Shown here piece by piece: positions 49,976 to 58,309 of a DNA stretch of 64,000 nucleotides. Made by a program: the position numbers and the translations under genes. Origin of the DNA: Streptomyces griseocarneus (GTDB taxonomy: Bacteria; Actinomycetota; Actinomycetes; Streptomycetales; Streptomycetaceae). Location: positions 61,894-125,893 of the forward strand of contig NZ_BNBL01000006.1 in NCBI RefSeq assembly GCF_014655595.1, written 5' to 3'. A model generated the notes under the pieces. It was given only the letters and a program-made list of their open reading frames with translations, ran no database searches and was not told the origin of the DNA. The first letter of the stretch is position 1; the number at the start of each line of letters is the position of its first letter.

Positions 49976-50671
49976 CTACGCGGGCTCCGCCTGGCCCGCC
50001 CCGGGGCGGCCGGCGTCCTGGGTGAGCTCGTCCGCGTGTTCGCCGGTGACCAGGTAGACCACGCGCTTGGCGACCGAGACCGCGTGGTCGGCGAAGCGCT
50101 CGTAGTAGCGGCCCAGCAGCGTGACGTCGACGGCCGTCTCGATGCCGTGCTGCCAGCGGTCGTCCATCAGGTGCTGGAACAGGGCCCGGTGCAGCAGGTC
50201 CATCGCGTCGTCGTCCTGCTCCAGCTGCAGCGCGAGGTCGACGTCCTTGGTGATGATCACCTCGGCCGCCTTGGCCATCAGCCGCTGCGCCAGCTGTCCC
50301 ATCTCCAGGATCGTGGCGTGCAGGTCGCGCGGCACCGCCGTCGCGGGGAAGCGCAGCCGGGCCAGCTTGGCCACGTGCTGGGCGAGGTCGCCCGAGCGCT
50401 CCAGGTCCGCGCTCATGCGCAGCGAGGTGACGACGATCCGCAGGTCGGTGGCCACCGGCTGCTGGCGGGCCAGGAGCGCGATCGCCCGCGCCTCGAGGTC
50501 CCGCTGCAGGTCGTCGACCTTGGTGTCCGCCGCGATCACGGACTCCGCCAGCTTGAGGTCCGCGTCCAGGATCGCCGTGGTGGCGCGCCCGATCGCGGAG
50601 CCGACGAGCCGGGCCATCTCGACCAGGCCTTCGCCGATCGAATCCAGCTCCTCGTGGTACGCGTCCCGCAT
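49976..50671 (-). CDS. phoU: PhoU, phosphate-signalling regulator
   Basis: 231 aa, two three-helix PhoU repeats: MRDAYHEELDSIGEGLVEMA, then LRMSADLERSGDLAQHVAKLA and LLGRYYERFADHAVSVAKRV. The E/D-R-x-x-D metal motifs (DLERSGD; YERFADH) are visible. It links Pst transport to the PhoR-PhoP kinase system. ATG at 50671, divergent from phoR, with a PHO box between. The Ala/Gly/Gln C-terminal tail is typical. Confidence 0.92.
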   Translation of the reverse strand: MRDAYHEELDSIGEGLVEMARLVGSAIGRATTAILDADLKLAESVIAADTKVDDLQRDLEARAIALLARQQPVATDLRIVVTSLRMSADLERSGDLAQHVAKLARLRFPATAVPRDLHATILEMGQLAQRLMAKAAEVIITKDVDLALQLEQDDDAMDLLHRALFQHLMDDRWQHGIETAVDVTLLGRYYERFADHAVSVAKRVVYLVTGEHADELTQDAGRPGAGQAEPA

Positions 50672-50788
50672 TGCCTGACCTTCTCTCGCCTCGAGTACTA
50701 CCGGTACTGCCGTGGAGAGGACCGCGTTCGTCCGGCAGCCTTCCCCGTAGTCTCCACGTTCCGGCCGGAACCCGACGCCCGAAGACCG

Positions 50789-50821
50789 CAGGAGTGAACC
50801 GGCGCCGACCTCAAGGTGAAC
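50789..50821 (-). promoter_or_regulatory. PHO box in the phoU-phoRP divergent region
   Basis: Minus strand GTTCACCTTGA / GGTCGGCGCCG / GTTCACTCCTG, three 11-mers with two strong GTTCAC cores 22 bp apart. A bidirectional PhoP site between phoU and phoRP is known in S. coelicolor. Confidence 0.8.
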
Positions 50822-50894
50822 TCTCGGCAACGTGTGTTCGAGGCGGTACCCATTTGGCTGTGGCCGGGGCCCGCCACCCGCATAACCTGGAGAC

Positions 50895-52184
50895 ATGAAC
50901 CTGGACGCGGCACTCGCCGCAGCGGCGGCGATCGCCGGAGTGTGCACCGGCGTGATCGCCATGCTGGCGTTCCGCTGGAGCGAGCGTGACCAGGCCCGCC
51001 CCACCCGCAGCTCCCTGCACACCGACGCCGTCCTGCCGCCCGGCGTGGACACCGTGCTGTCGGTCCTGCGCTCCTCGGCCGTCGTCCTCGACGAGGCCGA
51101 CGCCGTCGTCAAGGCCAGCTCGGCCGCGTACGCCCTGGGCCTGGTGCGCGGCGGCAAGCTCGCGGTCGAGCCGATGCTGCAGATGGCCCGCGACACCCGC
51201 CGTGACGGGGAGATACGCCAGGTCGAGCTCGACCTGCCGCGGCGCGGCACCGGCCGCGGCGACGCGCTCGCGGTGTCGGCCAGAGTCGCCCCGCTGGGCT
51301 CGCGGCTGGTCCTGCTGCTGGTGGAGGACCTCACCGAGGCCCGCCGCATCGAGGCCGTCCGCCGCGACTTCGTCGCCAACGTCAGCCACGAGCTCAAGAC
51401 GCCGGTCGGCGCCCTGTCCCTGCTCTCCGAGGCCGTCATGGACGCCTCGGACGACCCCGAGGCGGTCACCCGCTTCGCCGGCCGCATGCAGGTCGAGGCC
51501 ACCCGGCTGACCAACCTCGTCCAGGAGCTCATCGACCTCTCCCGGGTGCAGAACGACGACCCGCTGGAGGACGCCGAGCCCGTGCGCGTCGACGAACTCG
51601 TCGCCGAGGCCATCGACCGCTGCCGCCACCAGGCCAGCACCAAGCAGATCACCATGGCCTCCGGCGGCACCGCCGACCTGCACGTCTGGGGCAACCGCGG
51701 CCAGCTCGCCGCCGCCCTGGGCAACCTCGTGGAGAACGCCGTCAACTACAGCCCCGCCCGGACGCGCGTCGGCATCGCGGCCCGCCACGTCTCCGCGCCC
51801 GGCGGCGACCTCATCGAGCTCGCCGTCACCGACCAGGGCATCGGCATCTCCGAGAAGGACCGCGAACGCGTCTTCGAACGCTTCTACCGCGTCGACCCCG
51901 CCCGCTCGCGCGCCACCGGCGGTACGGGCCTGGGCCTGTCGATCGTCAAGCACGTGGTCGCCTCGCACGGCGGCGAGGTCAGCGTCTGGAGCGCCGAGGG
52001 CCAGGGCTCGACCTTCACGCTGCGCCTGCCGGAGGCGGGCGCGGGCCGCGACCGCGAACGGGACCGCGAGCGGTACGGCCGCGACCGCGGCCGCCCGCTG
52101 ATCGGGCCGGACGACCGCGAGGACGACGAGACCTTCCCCGACGAACCCCTGCCCGCCCGTCCCACCCGGCAGGTCATTCCGTGA
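50895..52184 (+). CDS. phoR: PhoR, phosphate-sensing histidine kinase
   Basis: 429 aa. A short N-terminal TM segment (ALAAAAAIAGVCTGVIAMLAF), a PAS-like region, then the H-box RRDFVANVSHELKTPVGALSL, N-box NLVENAVNYSP, and G-boxes DQGIGISEKDRERVFERFYR and GGTGLGLSIVKHV. The tail (about 380-429) is a charged RDRERDRERYG repeat. It phosphorylates PhoP when phosphate is scarce. ATG at 50895, GGAG two bases upstream. Confidence 0.93.
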   Translation: MNLDAALAAAAAIAGVCTGVIAMLAFRWSERDQARPTRSSLHTDAVLPPGVDTVLSVLRSSAVVLDEADAVVKASSAAYALGLVRGGKLAVEPMLQMARDTRRDGEIRQVELDLPRRGTGRGDALAVSARVAPLGSRLVLLLVEDLTEARRIEAVRRDFVANVSHELKTPVGALSLLSEAVMDASDDPEAVTRFAGRMQVEATRLTNLVQELIDLSRVQNDDPLEDAEPVRVDELVAEAIDRCRHQASTKQITMASGGTADLHVWGNRGQLAAALGNLVENAVNYSPARTRVGIAARHVSAPGGDLIELAVTDQGIGISEKDRERVFERFYRVDPARSRATGGTGLGLSIVKHVVASHGGEVSVWSAEGQGSTFTLRLPEAGAGRDRERDRERYGRDRGRPLIGPDDREDDETFPDEPLPARPTRQVIP

Positions 52185-52275
52185 CCGGCGCCGGCCCGGC
52201 CGGAACCGCGGCGCCCTGCTCCACCTCGCCGTGCCACACGCTGTTCAACCCTGAGACCCGACCGGAGGTCGACCC

Positions 52276-52956
52276 GTGACCCGAGTGCTCGTCGTCGAGG
52301 ACGAGGAATCCTTCAGCGACGCGTTGTCCTACATGCTCCGCAAGGAAGGCTTCGAGGTCGCCGTCGCGGCCACCGGGCCGGACGGGCTGGACGAGTTCGA
52401 ACGCAACGGCGCCGACCTGGTCCTGCTCGACCTGATGCTGCCGGGCCTGCCCGGCACCGAGGTCTGCCGGCAGCTGCGCGGGCGCTCCAACGTGCCCGTG
52501 ATCATGGTGACCGCCAAGGACAGCGAGATCGACAAGGTCGTCGGCCTGGAGATAGGAGCCGACGACTACGTCACCAAGCCCTTCTCCTCCCGCGAGCTGG
52601 TCGCCCGCATCCGCGCGGTGCTGCGCCGCCGCGGCGAGCCGGAGGAGGTCACCCCGGCCGCGCTGGAGGCCGGCCCGGTCCGCATGGACGTCGACCGGCA
52701 CGTGGTCACCGTCTCCGGCGCCAAGGTCGACCTGCCGCTGAAGGAGTTCGACCTCCTGGAGATGCTGCTGCGCAACGCGGGCCGCGTGCTGACCCGCATG
52801 CAGCTGATCGACCGCGTCTGGGGCGCCGACTACGTGGGCGACACCAAGACCCTGGACGTCCACGTCAAGCGCCTGCGCGCCAAGATCGAGCCGGACCCGG
52901 GCGCGCCGCGCTACCTGGTGACGGTGCGCGGGCTTGGGTACAAGTTCGAGCCGTAA
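52276..52956 (+). CDS. phoP: PhoP, phosphate-response regulator
   Basis: 226 aa, OmpR family, almost collinear with S. lividans PhoP. Acidic triad VVEDEE, phosphoacceptor Asp52 in LVLLDLMLPG, Lys in YVTKPFSS, and winged helix with VDLPLKEFDLLEMLLRNAG and TKTLDVHVKRLRAK. It activates pst, phoA/D, ppk and other genes at PHO boxes. GTG at 52276 with GGAGGT six bases upstream; the gap from phoR is 91 bp. Confidence 0.95.
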   Translation: MTRVLVVEDEESFSDALSYMLRKEGFEVAVAATGPDGLDEFERNGADLVLLDLMLPGLPGTEVCRQLRGRSNVPVIMVTAKDSEIDKVVGLEIGADDYVTKPFSSRELVARIRAVLRRRGEPEEVTPAALEAGPVRMDVDRHVVTVSGAKVDLPLKEFDLLEMLLRNAGRVLTRMQLIDRVWGADYVGDTKTLDVHVKRLRAKIEPDPGAPRYLVTVRGLGYKFEP

Positions 52957-52980
52957 ACCGTCACCGCCGGCCGGTGATGT

Positions 52981-53021
52981 GCGAAGGGGCCCGGAAGCGT
53001 CATGCTTCCGGGCCCCTTCGC
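52981..53021. terminator. Terminator between phoP and the lipoprotein gene
   Basis: Perfect 18-bp stem GCGAAGGGGCCCGGAAGC / GCTTCCGGGCCCCTTCGC, loop GTCAT. It serves both convergent genes. Confidence 0.9.
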
Positions 53022-53027
53022 GCGTCC

Positions 53028-53726
53028 TCAGTGGCCCGCGGGCTGCGGCTGGCCGGCCTGGGCCGGGGAGCCGGTCGCGGCCGGGGTGGCGCCGGTCTGG
53101 CCGCCGGGCTGCGTGCCCGGGCGCTCCGGCGCACCCGAGGGGTTCGCGGGGTTCGCGGGCGCGGAGGCGCCCGGCTTGGCGTTGCCGCCCGGCTTGGCGG
53201 CGGGGGAGGCGGCCTCGGTGGGGCCCCACTCCTTGAAGTAGCTCGTCGCCGGGACGACGTACGCGGAGATCTTCACCTCGCCCGTGGAGCTGAAGTCGAA
53301 GGACAGGTTCTGGGACTCGCCGTCCTTGATGCCCTCGCGGCCCTTGGGCAGCACGGCGGACGCGTTGTCCTTGCCGCCCAGGGTGACCGCCCCGCCGGCC
53401 GGCACGACGATCTTGCCGGCGCCCTTGGCGCCGGACAGCTTCACGGGCACGTTCTTGCCGGCCAGCGTGATGGAGCGCAGCTCCTGGTCCTTGCGGCCGT
53501 TGTTGAACAGCCGGCCCGTGATGACGGCCGGACCCTCGGTCTTCTGGTCCGGCTGGGTGATCACGTTGATGTTCTGGAGCTTGATGTCGCCGACCGAGGT
53601 GGCGGCGTTGTCCGGCTTGACCTCCAGCGTCTGCGCGCTGTTGCCCGCCGCGCAGGCGGAGAGCGAGGCGATCGAGAGCACGAGGGCGGAAGCGGCGAGA
53701 GCGCCGCGTCGAAGGCTGCTGCTCAC
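53028..53726 (-). CDS. Secreted lipoprotein (DUF461-like), possible copper-chaperone fold
   Basis: 232 aa with signal and lipobox LSAC (Cys at about 25). The mature domain (about 30-165) is beta-rich (SVGDIKLQNINVITQPDQK, LFNNGRKDQELRSITLAGKNVPVKL), resembling the PCuAC/DUF461 copper-binding fold, but I see no His/Met metal motif. About 65 C-terminal residues are Pro/Gly/Ala rich. GTG at 53726 has AAGGAG nine bases upstream. Function unknown. Confidence 0.75.
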   Translation of the reverse strand: MSSSLRRGALAASALVLSIASLSACAAGNSAQTLEVKPDNAATSVGDIKLQNINVITQPDQKTEGPAVITGRLFNNGRKDQELRSITLAGKNVPVKLSGAKGAGKIVVPAGGAVTLGGKDNASAVLPKGREGIKDGESQNLSFDFSSTGEVKISAYVVPATSYFKEWGPTEAASPAAKPGGNAKPGASAPANPANPSGAPERPGTQPGGQTGATPAATGSPAQAGQPQPAGH

Positions 53727-54033
53727 GGCGGCGGCATCTCCTTGGACGAGGTGGTACGCGGAGCGTACGAGATCACTGGGGTACGTACGGGATAAGGGTT
53801 GCGTCAGCGGGCTTAGGTTACCGAGCCGCCGTCAGGCCGCCGCACCCGACCCGCCCCCATGGTCAACTCGGCTCTCCGAGTGCCCCCGATCACCGGCCGG
53901 TCTTCCGGCGAACACCCACCGATCATCCGCCGCTCTTCCGTCGCTCTTCCGTCCATCGCGAACCGTCCCGGAACACCGGAGGCCCGGTACGGCGGATTAT
54001 CGGAATGAATGCGGCGTGCTCGTGGGGAACGAG

Positions 54034-54072
54034 TTCCGGAATTGATCAAGTTCGACTTGATCAATTCCGGAA
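54034..54072. repeat. Perfect 18-bp inverted repeat upstream of carD
   Basis: TTCCGGAATTGATCAAGT / ACTTGATCAATTCCGGAA with a 3-base centre TCG. Outside it, GTGCTCGTG on one side and GAGCAC on the other continue the symmetry partly. It is unusually A+T-rich for this genome. The rest of 53727-54366 holds the lipoprotein and carD promoter regions; no gene is seen. Confidence 0.85.
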
Positions 54073-54309
54073 TGAGAGCACACGAGTACCGTGCGCCCCG
54101 AACGGAGTACCGGAAGCGCGCCGACCGGACCCCGGCAAAACGGGACGTTCGACCGCTCGCGGGGCCTGTCCGACACGTGTAACGTGCGCGTTTCACCCCA
54201 CCCGAACAACCGCTCCGACCTGCGAATACCTGCTTCCGGAAGCCTCCCGCAGCACGTTCCGGTTACTGTTGTCAAGCCCCGAGATATGCCCTGACCTGCG
54301 GAAACGCCA

Positions 54310-54338
54310 TTCAGAACGGCCAGGCCCCGTGTTAGACT
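54310..54338 (+). promoter_or_regulatory. carD promoter
   Basis: TTCAGA, 17-base spacer, TAGACT; the ATG of carD follows 28 bases later with AAGGGG between. Confidence 0.6.
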
Positions 54339-54366
54339 GGATAGCCACGGAAGGGGTACCTGTCAC

Positions 54367-54849
54367 ATGACGTTCAAGGTTGGCGACACCGTGGTCTATC
54401 CCCATCACGGGGCCGCGCTGATCGAGGCCATCGAAACTCGCCAGATCAAAGGCGTGGACAAGACCTACTTGGTGCTGAAGGTCGCCCAGGGTGACCTGAC
54501 GGTTCGGGTGCCGGCGGACAACGCAGAGTTCGTCGGTGTTCGCGATGTGGTCGGCCAGGACGGGCTTGACCGGGTCTTCGAGGTGCTCCGCGCGCCCTAT
54601 GCGGAAGAGCCGACGAACTGGTCCCGTCGCTACAAGGCAAATCTCGAGAAGCTCGCGTCCGGTGACGTGATCAAGGTCGCCGAGGTCGTTCGCGACCTGT
54701 GGCGGCGCGAGCGTGAGCGCGGTCTCTCCGCAGGTGAGAAGCGCATGCTCGCCAAGGCGCGGCAGATCCTGGTGAGCGAGCTGGCCCTCGCGGAGAACAC
54801 CAACGAGGACAAGGCCGAGGCCCTGCTCGACGAGGTTCTCGCGTCCTGA
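54367..54849 (+). CDS. carD: CarD/CdnL RNA-polymerase-binding regulator
   Basis: 160 aa. The N-terminal Tudor-like RNAP-interaction domain is MTFKVGDTVVYPHHGAALIEAIE, and the C-terminal helical DNA-binding part has YKANLEKLASGD and LSAGEKRMLAKARQILVSELAL. It stabilises open complexes, notably at rRNA promoters, in actinobacteria (family knowledge). It precedes ispD-ispF, a conserved actinobacterial order. Confidence 0.95.
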   Translation: MTFKVGDTVVYPHHGAALIEAIETRQIKGVDKTYLVLKVAQGDLTVRVPADNAEFVGVRDVVGQDGLDRVFEVLRAPYAEEPTNWSRRYKANLEKLASGDVIKVAEVVRDLWRRERERGLSAGEKRMLAKARQILVSELALAENTNEDKAEALLDEVLAS

Positions 54850-54933
54850 CGCAACAGGTGCCGGCCGCTTCGCCGAAGTCCTGAAGAACAACTCCGGACA
54901 CCGGCAGTCGGCCGCGACCGGACGTAAAGAAGT

Positions 54934-54981
54934 GCCGCGGTGCCCGCGGGATGACGATCGTCATCCGCCGGGCGCTGCGGC
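54934..54981 (+). terminator. Long imperfect hairpin after carD
   Basis: 22-base arms (GCCGCGGTGCCCG... and ...CGGGCGCTGCGGC) with two mismatches and two wobbles around GATC, 84 bp past the stop. A second, shorter stem GCCCGACCAG / CTGGTCGGGGC follows at 55034-55069 in the ispD leader. Confidence 0.65.
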
Positions 54982-55134
54982 ATCTCTGGCTCCGGTGGAA
55001 CGCCGTACTTGGCGTGCCGGGCCCGGGCAGCCGGCCCGACCAGTCGTCACGGAAGGGGCTGGTCGGGGCATCGTGCCCGGCACGCTGAGGCCATACCCAA
55101 TTCGGCCGAGGAAGCAAACCTGAACGCCAAACCA

Positions 55135-55920
55135 ATGTCTGATCGAGCCACCGCACCGGCCGCCGGAGCCCCTTCGCGCACCGCCGCCGTCATCCCGGCC
55201 GCGGGCCGCGGCGTACGGCTCGGCCCGGGCGCCCCCAAGGCCCTGCGGGCCATCGGCGGCACGCCCATGCTGGTCCACGCGGTACGGGCCATGGCCGCCT
55301 CCCGTGCGGTCTCCCTCGTGGTCGTCGTGGCCCCGCCGGACGGTGCCGCCGACGTCCGCCACCTCCTCGACGAGTACCCGCTCGCCGACCGTGACAGCAC
55401 CCGCACCGACGTCGTGGTCGTCCCCGGCGGCGAGACCCGCCAGGCGTCCGTGCGGCTGGGCCTGGCGGCCCTGCCCGACGACGTCACCGCCGTCCTCGTG
55501 CACGACGCCGCCCGGCCCCTGGTGCCCGTCGACACCGTCGACGCCGTCGCCGCGGCCGTCCGGGACGGCGCCCCCGCGGTCGTCCCGGCGCTGCCCGTCG
55601 CCGACACCGTCAAGCAGGTCGAGCCCCGCACCGGCGACCGCGCCGGCGAGCCGGAGCCCGTCGTGGCCACGCCCGAGCGGGCCGTGCTGCGCGCCGTGCA
55701 GACCCCGCAGGGCTTCGACCGGCGCACGCTCGCCGAGGCGCACGAGAAGGTCGCCCTGGAGGGCGAGGGCGCCACGGACGACGCCGGAATGGTCGAGCGG
55801 CTCGGCGTCCCCGTCGTCCTCATCCCCGGCCACGAAGAGGCCTTCAAGGTGACCCGGCCGCTGGACCTGGTCCTGGCCGAGGCCGTACTCGCCCGCAGGA
55901 GGGCCAACGATGGCTTCTGA
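55135..55920 (+). CDS. ispD: 2-C-methyl-D-erythritol 4-phosphate cytidylyltransferase
   Basis: 261 aa from MSDRATAPAAG. Nucleotide-binding start AVIPAAGRGVRLG with APKALRAIGG, then VLVHDAARPLV and QTPQGF, all diagnostic of IspD. It makes CDP-ME in the MEP isoprenoid pathway. The start is somewhat uncertain because no strong ribosome-binding site precedes it; the frame continues to 55009 without similarity. It overlaps ispF by 11 bp. Confidence 0.93.
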   Translation: MSDRATAPAAGAPSRTAAVIPAAGRGVRLGPGAPKALRAIGGTPMLVHAVRAMAASRAVSLVVVVAPPDGAADVRHLLDEYPLADRDSTRTDVVVVPGGETRQASVRLGLAALPDDVTAVLVHDAARPLVPVDTVDAVAAAVRDGAPAVVPALPVADTVKQVEPRTGDRAGEPEPVVATPERAVLRAVQTPQGFDRRTLAEAHEKVALEGEGATDDAGMVERLGVPVVLIPGHEEAFKVTRPLDLVLAEAVLARRRANDGF

Positions 55921-56410
55921 CCGCCCCGTACTGCCCCTGGTCGGCATCGGCACGGACGTGCACGCCTTCGAGGAGGGCCGCGAGCTGTGGTGCGCGGGCC
56001 TGCTGTGGGAGGGCGCGAGCCACGGCCTCGCCGGCCACTCCGACGGCGACGTCGCCGCGCACGCCGCCTGTGACGCGCTGTTCTCCGCGGCCGGCGTCGG
56101 CGACCTCGGCGCGCACTTCGGCACCGACCGGCCCGAGTGGTCCGGCGCGGCCGGCGTCACCCTCCTGGCCGAAGCGGCCCGGATCGTGCGGGCGGCCGGT
56201 TTCGAGATCGGCAACGTCGCCATCCAGGTGATCGGCGTGCGCCCGAAGATCGGCAAGCGGCGCGAGGAGGCCCAGAAGGCCCTCTCCGCGGCCGTCGGCG
56301 CCCCGGTGTCGGTTTCCGGCACCACCACCGACGGCCTGGGCCTCACCGGCCGGGCGGAGGGCCTGGCGGCCGTCGCCACGGCCCTGGTCTTCCCCGCGCC
56401 CGGCGCGTAG
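55910..56410 (+). CDS. ispF: 2-C-methyl-D-erythritol 2,4-cyclodiphosphate synthase
   Basis: 166 aa. Metal site GIGTDVHAF (Asp, His) and LAGHSDGDV, then IGVRPKIGKR and TTTDGLGLTGRAEG, the full IspF signature. It cyclises CDP-ME2P in the MEP pathway. ATG at 55910 within the end of ispD gives translational coupling. The gap to the next gene is 54 bp. Confidence 0.95.
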   Translation: MASDRPVLPLVGIGTDVHAFEEGRELWCAGLLWEGASHGLAGHSDGDVAAHAACDALFSAAGVGDLGAHFGTDRPEWSGAAGVTLLAEAARIVRAAGFEIGNVAIQVIGVRPKIGKRREEAQKALSAAVGAPVSVSGTTTDGLGLTGRAEGLAAVATALVFPAPGA

Positions 56411-56464
56411 GCGCAGTACGGTGCGAGGGGGCGCGCCGTGCCGAGCCGAGGGAAAGGACCGACC

Positions 56465-56872
56465 GTGTCAGCCGAGCTGTCCGAGGACCTGAAGAAGTAC
56501 GTCGACGACAACCCCGTCTTCGCGACCGTGGCGACGGTCCAGCCCGACGGCAGCCCCCAGCTGTCGGTCACCTGGATCAAGCGCGAGGGGAACGACCTGC
56601 TGATCTCGACGACGGTGGGCCGCCGCAAGGAGCAGAACCTCCGCCGCGACCCCCGCGTCACGGTCATGATCAACCCGCCGAACGCGCCCTACACCTACGT
56701 CGAGGTGCGCGGCACGGCCGACATCACCTTCGAGGGCGGGAACGAGCTCATCGACGAGCTCTCGCGCAAGTACACGGGCAAGGACTACGCCGACTTCAAC
56801 CCGGCGTCCGCCCAGGACGCCCGGCGCGTGGTGGTGCGCATCAGCCCGCGCAAGACCGTCGGCTCGCTGTAG
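56465..56872 (+). CDS. PPOX-class F420/FMN-binding protein
   Basis: 135 aa, split-barrel flavin/deazaflavin fold: FATVATVQPDGSPQLSVTW, ISTTVGRRKEQNLRRDPRVTVM, then YVEVRGTADIT. TIGR-type F420-dependent (FDOR-B) proteins look like this; F420 use is inferred. GTG at 56465 follows GGAAAGGA. Substrate unknown. Confidence 0.82.
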   Translation: MSAELSEDLKKYVDDNPVFATVATVQPDGSPQLSVTWIKREGNDLLISTTVGRRKEQNLRRDPRVTVMINPPNAPYTYVEVRGTADITFEGGNELIDELSRKYTGKDYADFNPASAQDARRVVVRISPRKTVGSL

Positions 56873-56936
56873 GCCGTCCTGCCCGCTCGCCGCGGGCCGG
56901 GGCCCCGGGAGCCCCCTCGGCCGGGGGCACCCGGGC

Positions 56937-58175
56937 TCAGACGCCGTCGGAGGACTTCGCCACCGCGCCCACGCGGTCCGGCTCGGCCGGCTCGTAGCGG
57001 CGGGCGTCCTTCAGCAGCGGCAGCGCGGACGCCACGGGCTTGCGGGCCGCACCGGCGGGCTCCGGCGCCACCGAGTGGCGGCGCATCTCCTCCACGCCCT
57101 TCTGCAGGGCGCCCCGCAGCCGCTTGCCCAGCGGCCGCTCCACGCAGCGGTGCATCACGTAGGCGGCCCCGAGCATCACCACGATCAGGCCGCCCACCAG
57201 CCATCCCGAGGACACCCGCTCCCGCAGCGCGTAGATGATCGTCATGCCGATGTACTGGTGCAGCAGGTACAGCGGGTACGTCAGCGCGCCCGCCGTCGCC
57301 AGCCAGCGCCACTGCACGCGGTCGAAGGCGCCCGTCGAGATCAGGGCCATGAGCCCGAAGGCGATGAAGACGATCAGCGTGGCCGGCCAGGTCGGTATGA
57401 CGCCCTCGGCGTTGTCGTGCACCCGCTTGGGCACGCTGTGCAGGGCCAGCAGCAGGGACATGATCACGATGCCCCACAGCAGCGCGGTGGGTTTGAACCG
57501 GTGGATGAGATAGAAGGCGATACCGGCGATGAAGTACGGCGCGAACAGCGGCATCGCCCACATGCTCAGCATCTCGTTGTCGACGGACGGAGCCGTGACG
57601 GCCGCGACCGTCCACACGCCGCAGAACAGGACGCACTTGCGGTACGTGACGCCCGTGGCCACGACGACCGCGAAGAGTACGTAGAACTTGAGCTCGGCGA
57701 ACAGCGTCCAGTAGACGCCGTCGACGTCCCAGACGCCCATTCCCTGCTGCAGCATCGTGAGATTGGTGAGCACCACGTCCCAGTTCTTCACGCTGCGCAC
57801 CTGCGGCCACAGCGCGACGACACCGGCCGTCAGGAAGATCGCGACCCAATAGGCCGGATAGATCCGGGTGACCCGGGAGACCACGAAGTCGCCGAGCGTG
57901 CGTCCCCAGGTGCTCATGCAGATGACGAATCCGCTGATGAGGAAGAAGACCTCCACACCCGTCCAGCCGTACCTGGTGACGATCTCCAGGTCGGGAAAGA
58001 CCTCCTTGGGGCTGCGGCCCCAGCCACCGCGCAGGGCGGTGTAGTGGAAGGCCACGACCATCAGGGCGGCTACGAGACGAAGCGCGTCCAGTACGTAGAG
58101 TCTGGGCCTGGCTGCCGACTTCTGCCGGACGGCTGTCCGGCCGCCATCGAGGTCACCTCGTCTGGCGAAGCGCAT
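56937..58175 (-). CDS. Acyltransferase-3 (OafA-type) membrane protein, copy A
   Basis: 412 aa with about ten TM segments. Catalytic-type His in VVAFHYTALRGG, then GVEVFFLISGFVICMS, RVTRIYPAYWVAIFL and GVYWTLFAELKFYVLF, matching acyltransferase-3 motifs. It transfers acyl groups (often acetyl) to glycans or lipids across the membrane. ATG at 58175 with AGAGGA four bases upstream. The paralogue lies 134 bp upstream on the same strand. Confidence 0.85.
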   Translation of the reverse strand: MRFARRGDLDGGRTAVRQKSAARPRLYVLDALRLVAALMVVAFHYTALRGGWGRSPKEVFPDLEIVTRYGWTGVEVFFLISGFVICMSTWGRTLGDFVVSRVTRIYPAYWVAIFLTAGVVALWPQVRSVKNWDVVLTNLTMLQQGMGVWDVDGVYWTLFAELKFYVLFAVVVATGVTYRKCVLFCGVWTVAAVTAPSVDNEMLSMWAMPLFAPYFIAGIAFYLIHRFKPTALLWGIVIMSLLLALHSVPKRVHDNAEGVIPTWPATLIVFIAFGLMALISTGAFDRVQWRWLATAGALTYPLYLLHQYIGMTIIYALRERVSSGWLVGGLIVVMLGAAYVMHRCVERPLGKRLRGALQKGVEEMRRHSVAPEPAGAARKPVASALPLLKDARRYEPAEPDRVGAVAKSSDGV

Positions 58176-58309
58176 GTCGTCCTCTCCCATTGCCCTAGTC
58201 GGCTCATCCTACGCGGGGCGTTCGCGCAGGCATGCTGACACAGAAATGCCGTCGGCGGGCCGTGACGGTTCTCTCTTCCGCTACGACTTTCTTTTGAATT
58301 TCCTCCATC

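Noticed and set aside
54190..54215. GTTTCACCCCACCC resembling a PHO half-site upstream of carD
   Set aside because: Only one half-site; no second copy at 11-bp spacing.
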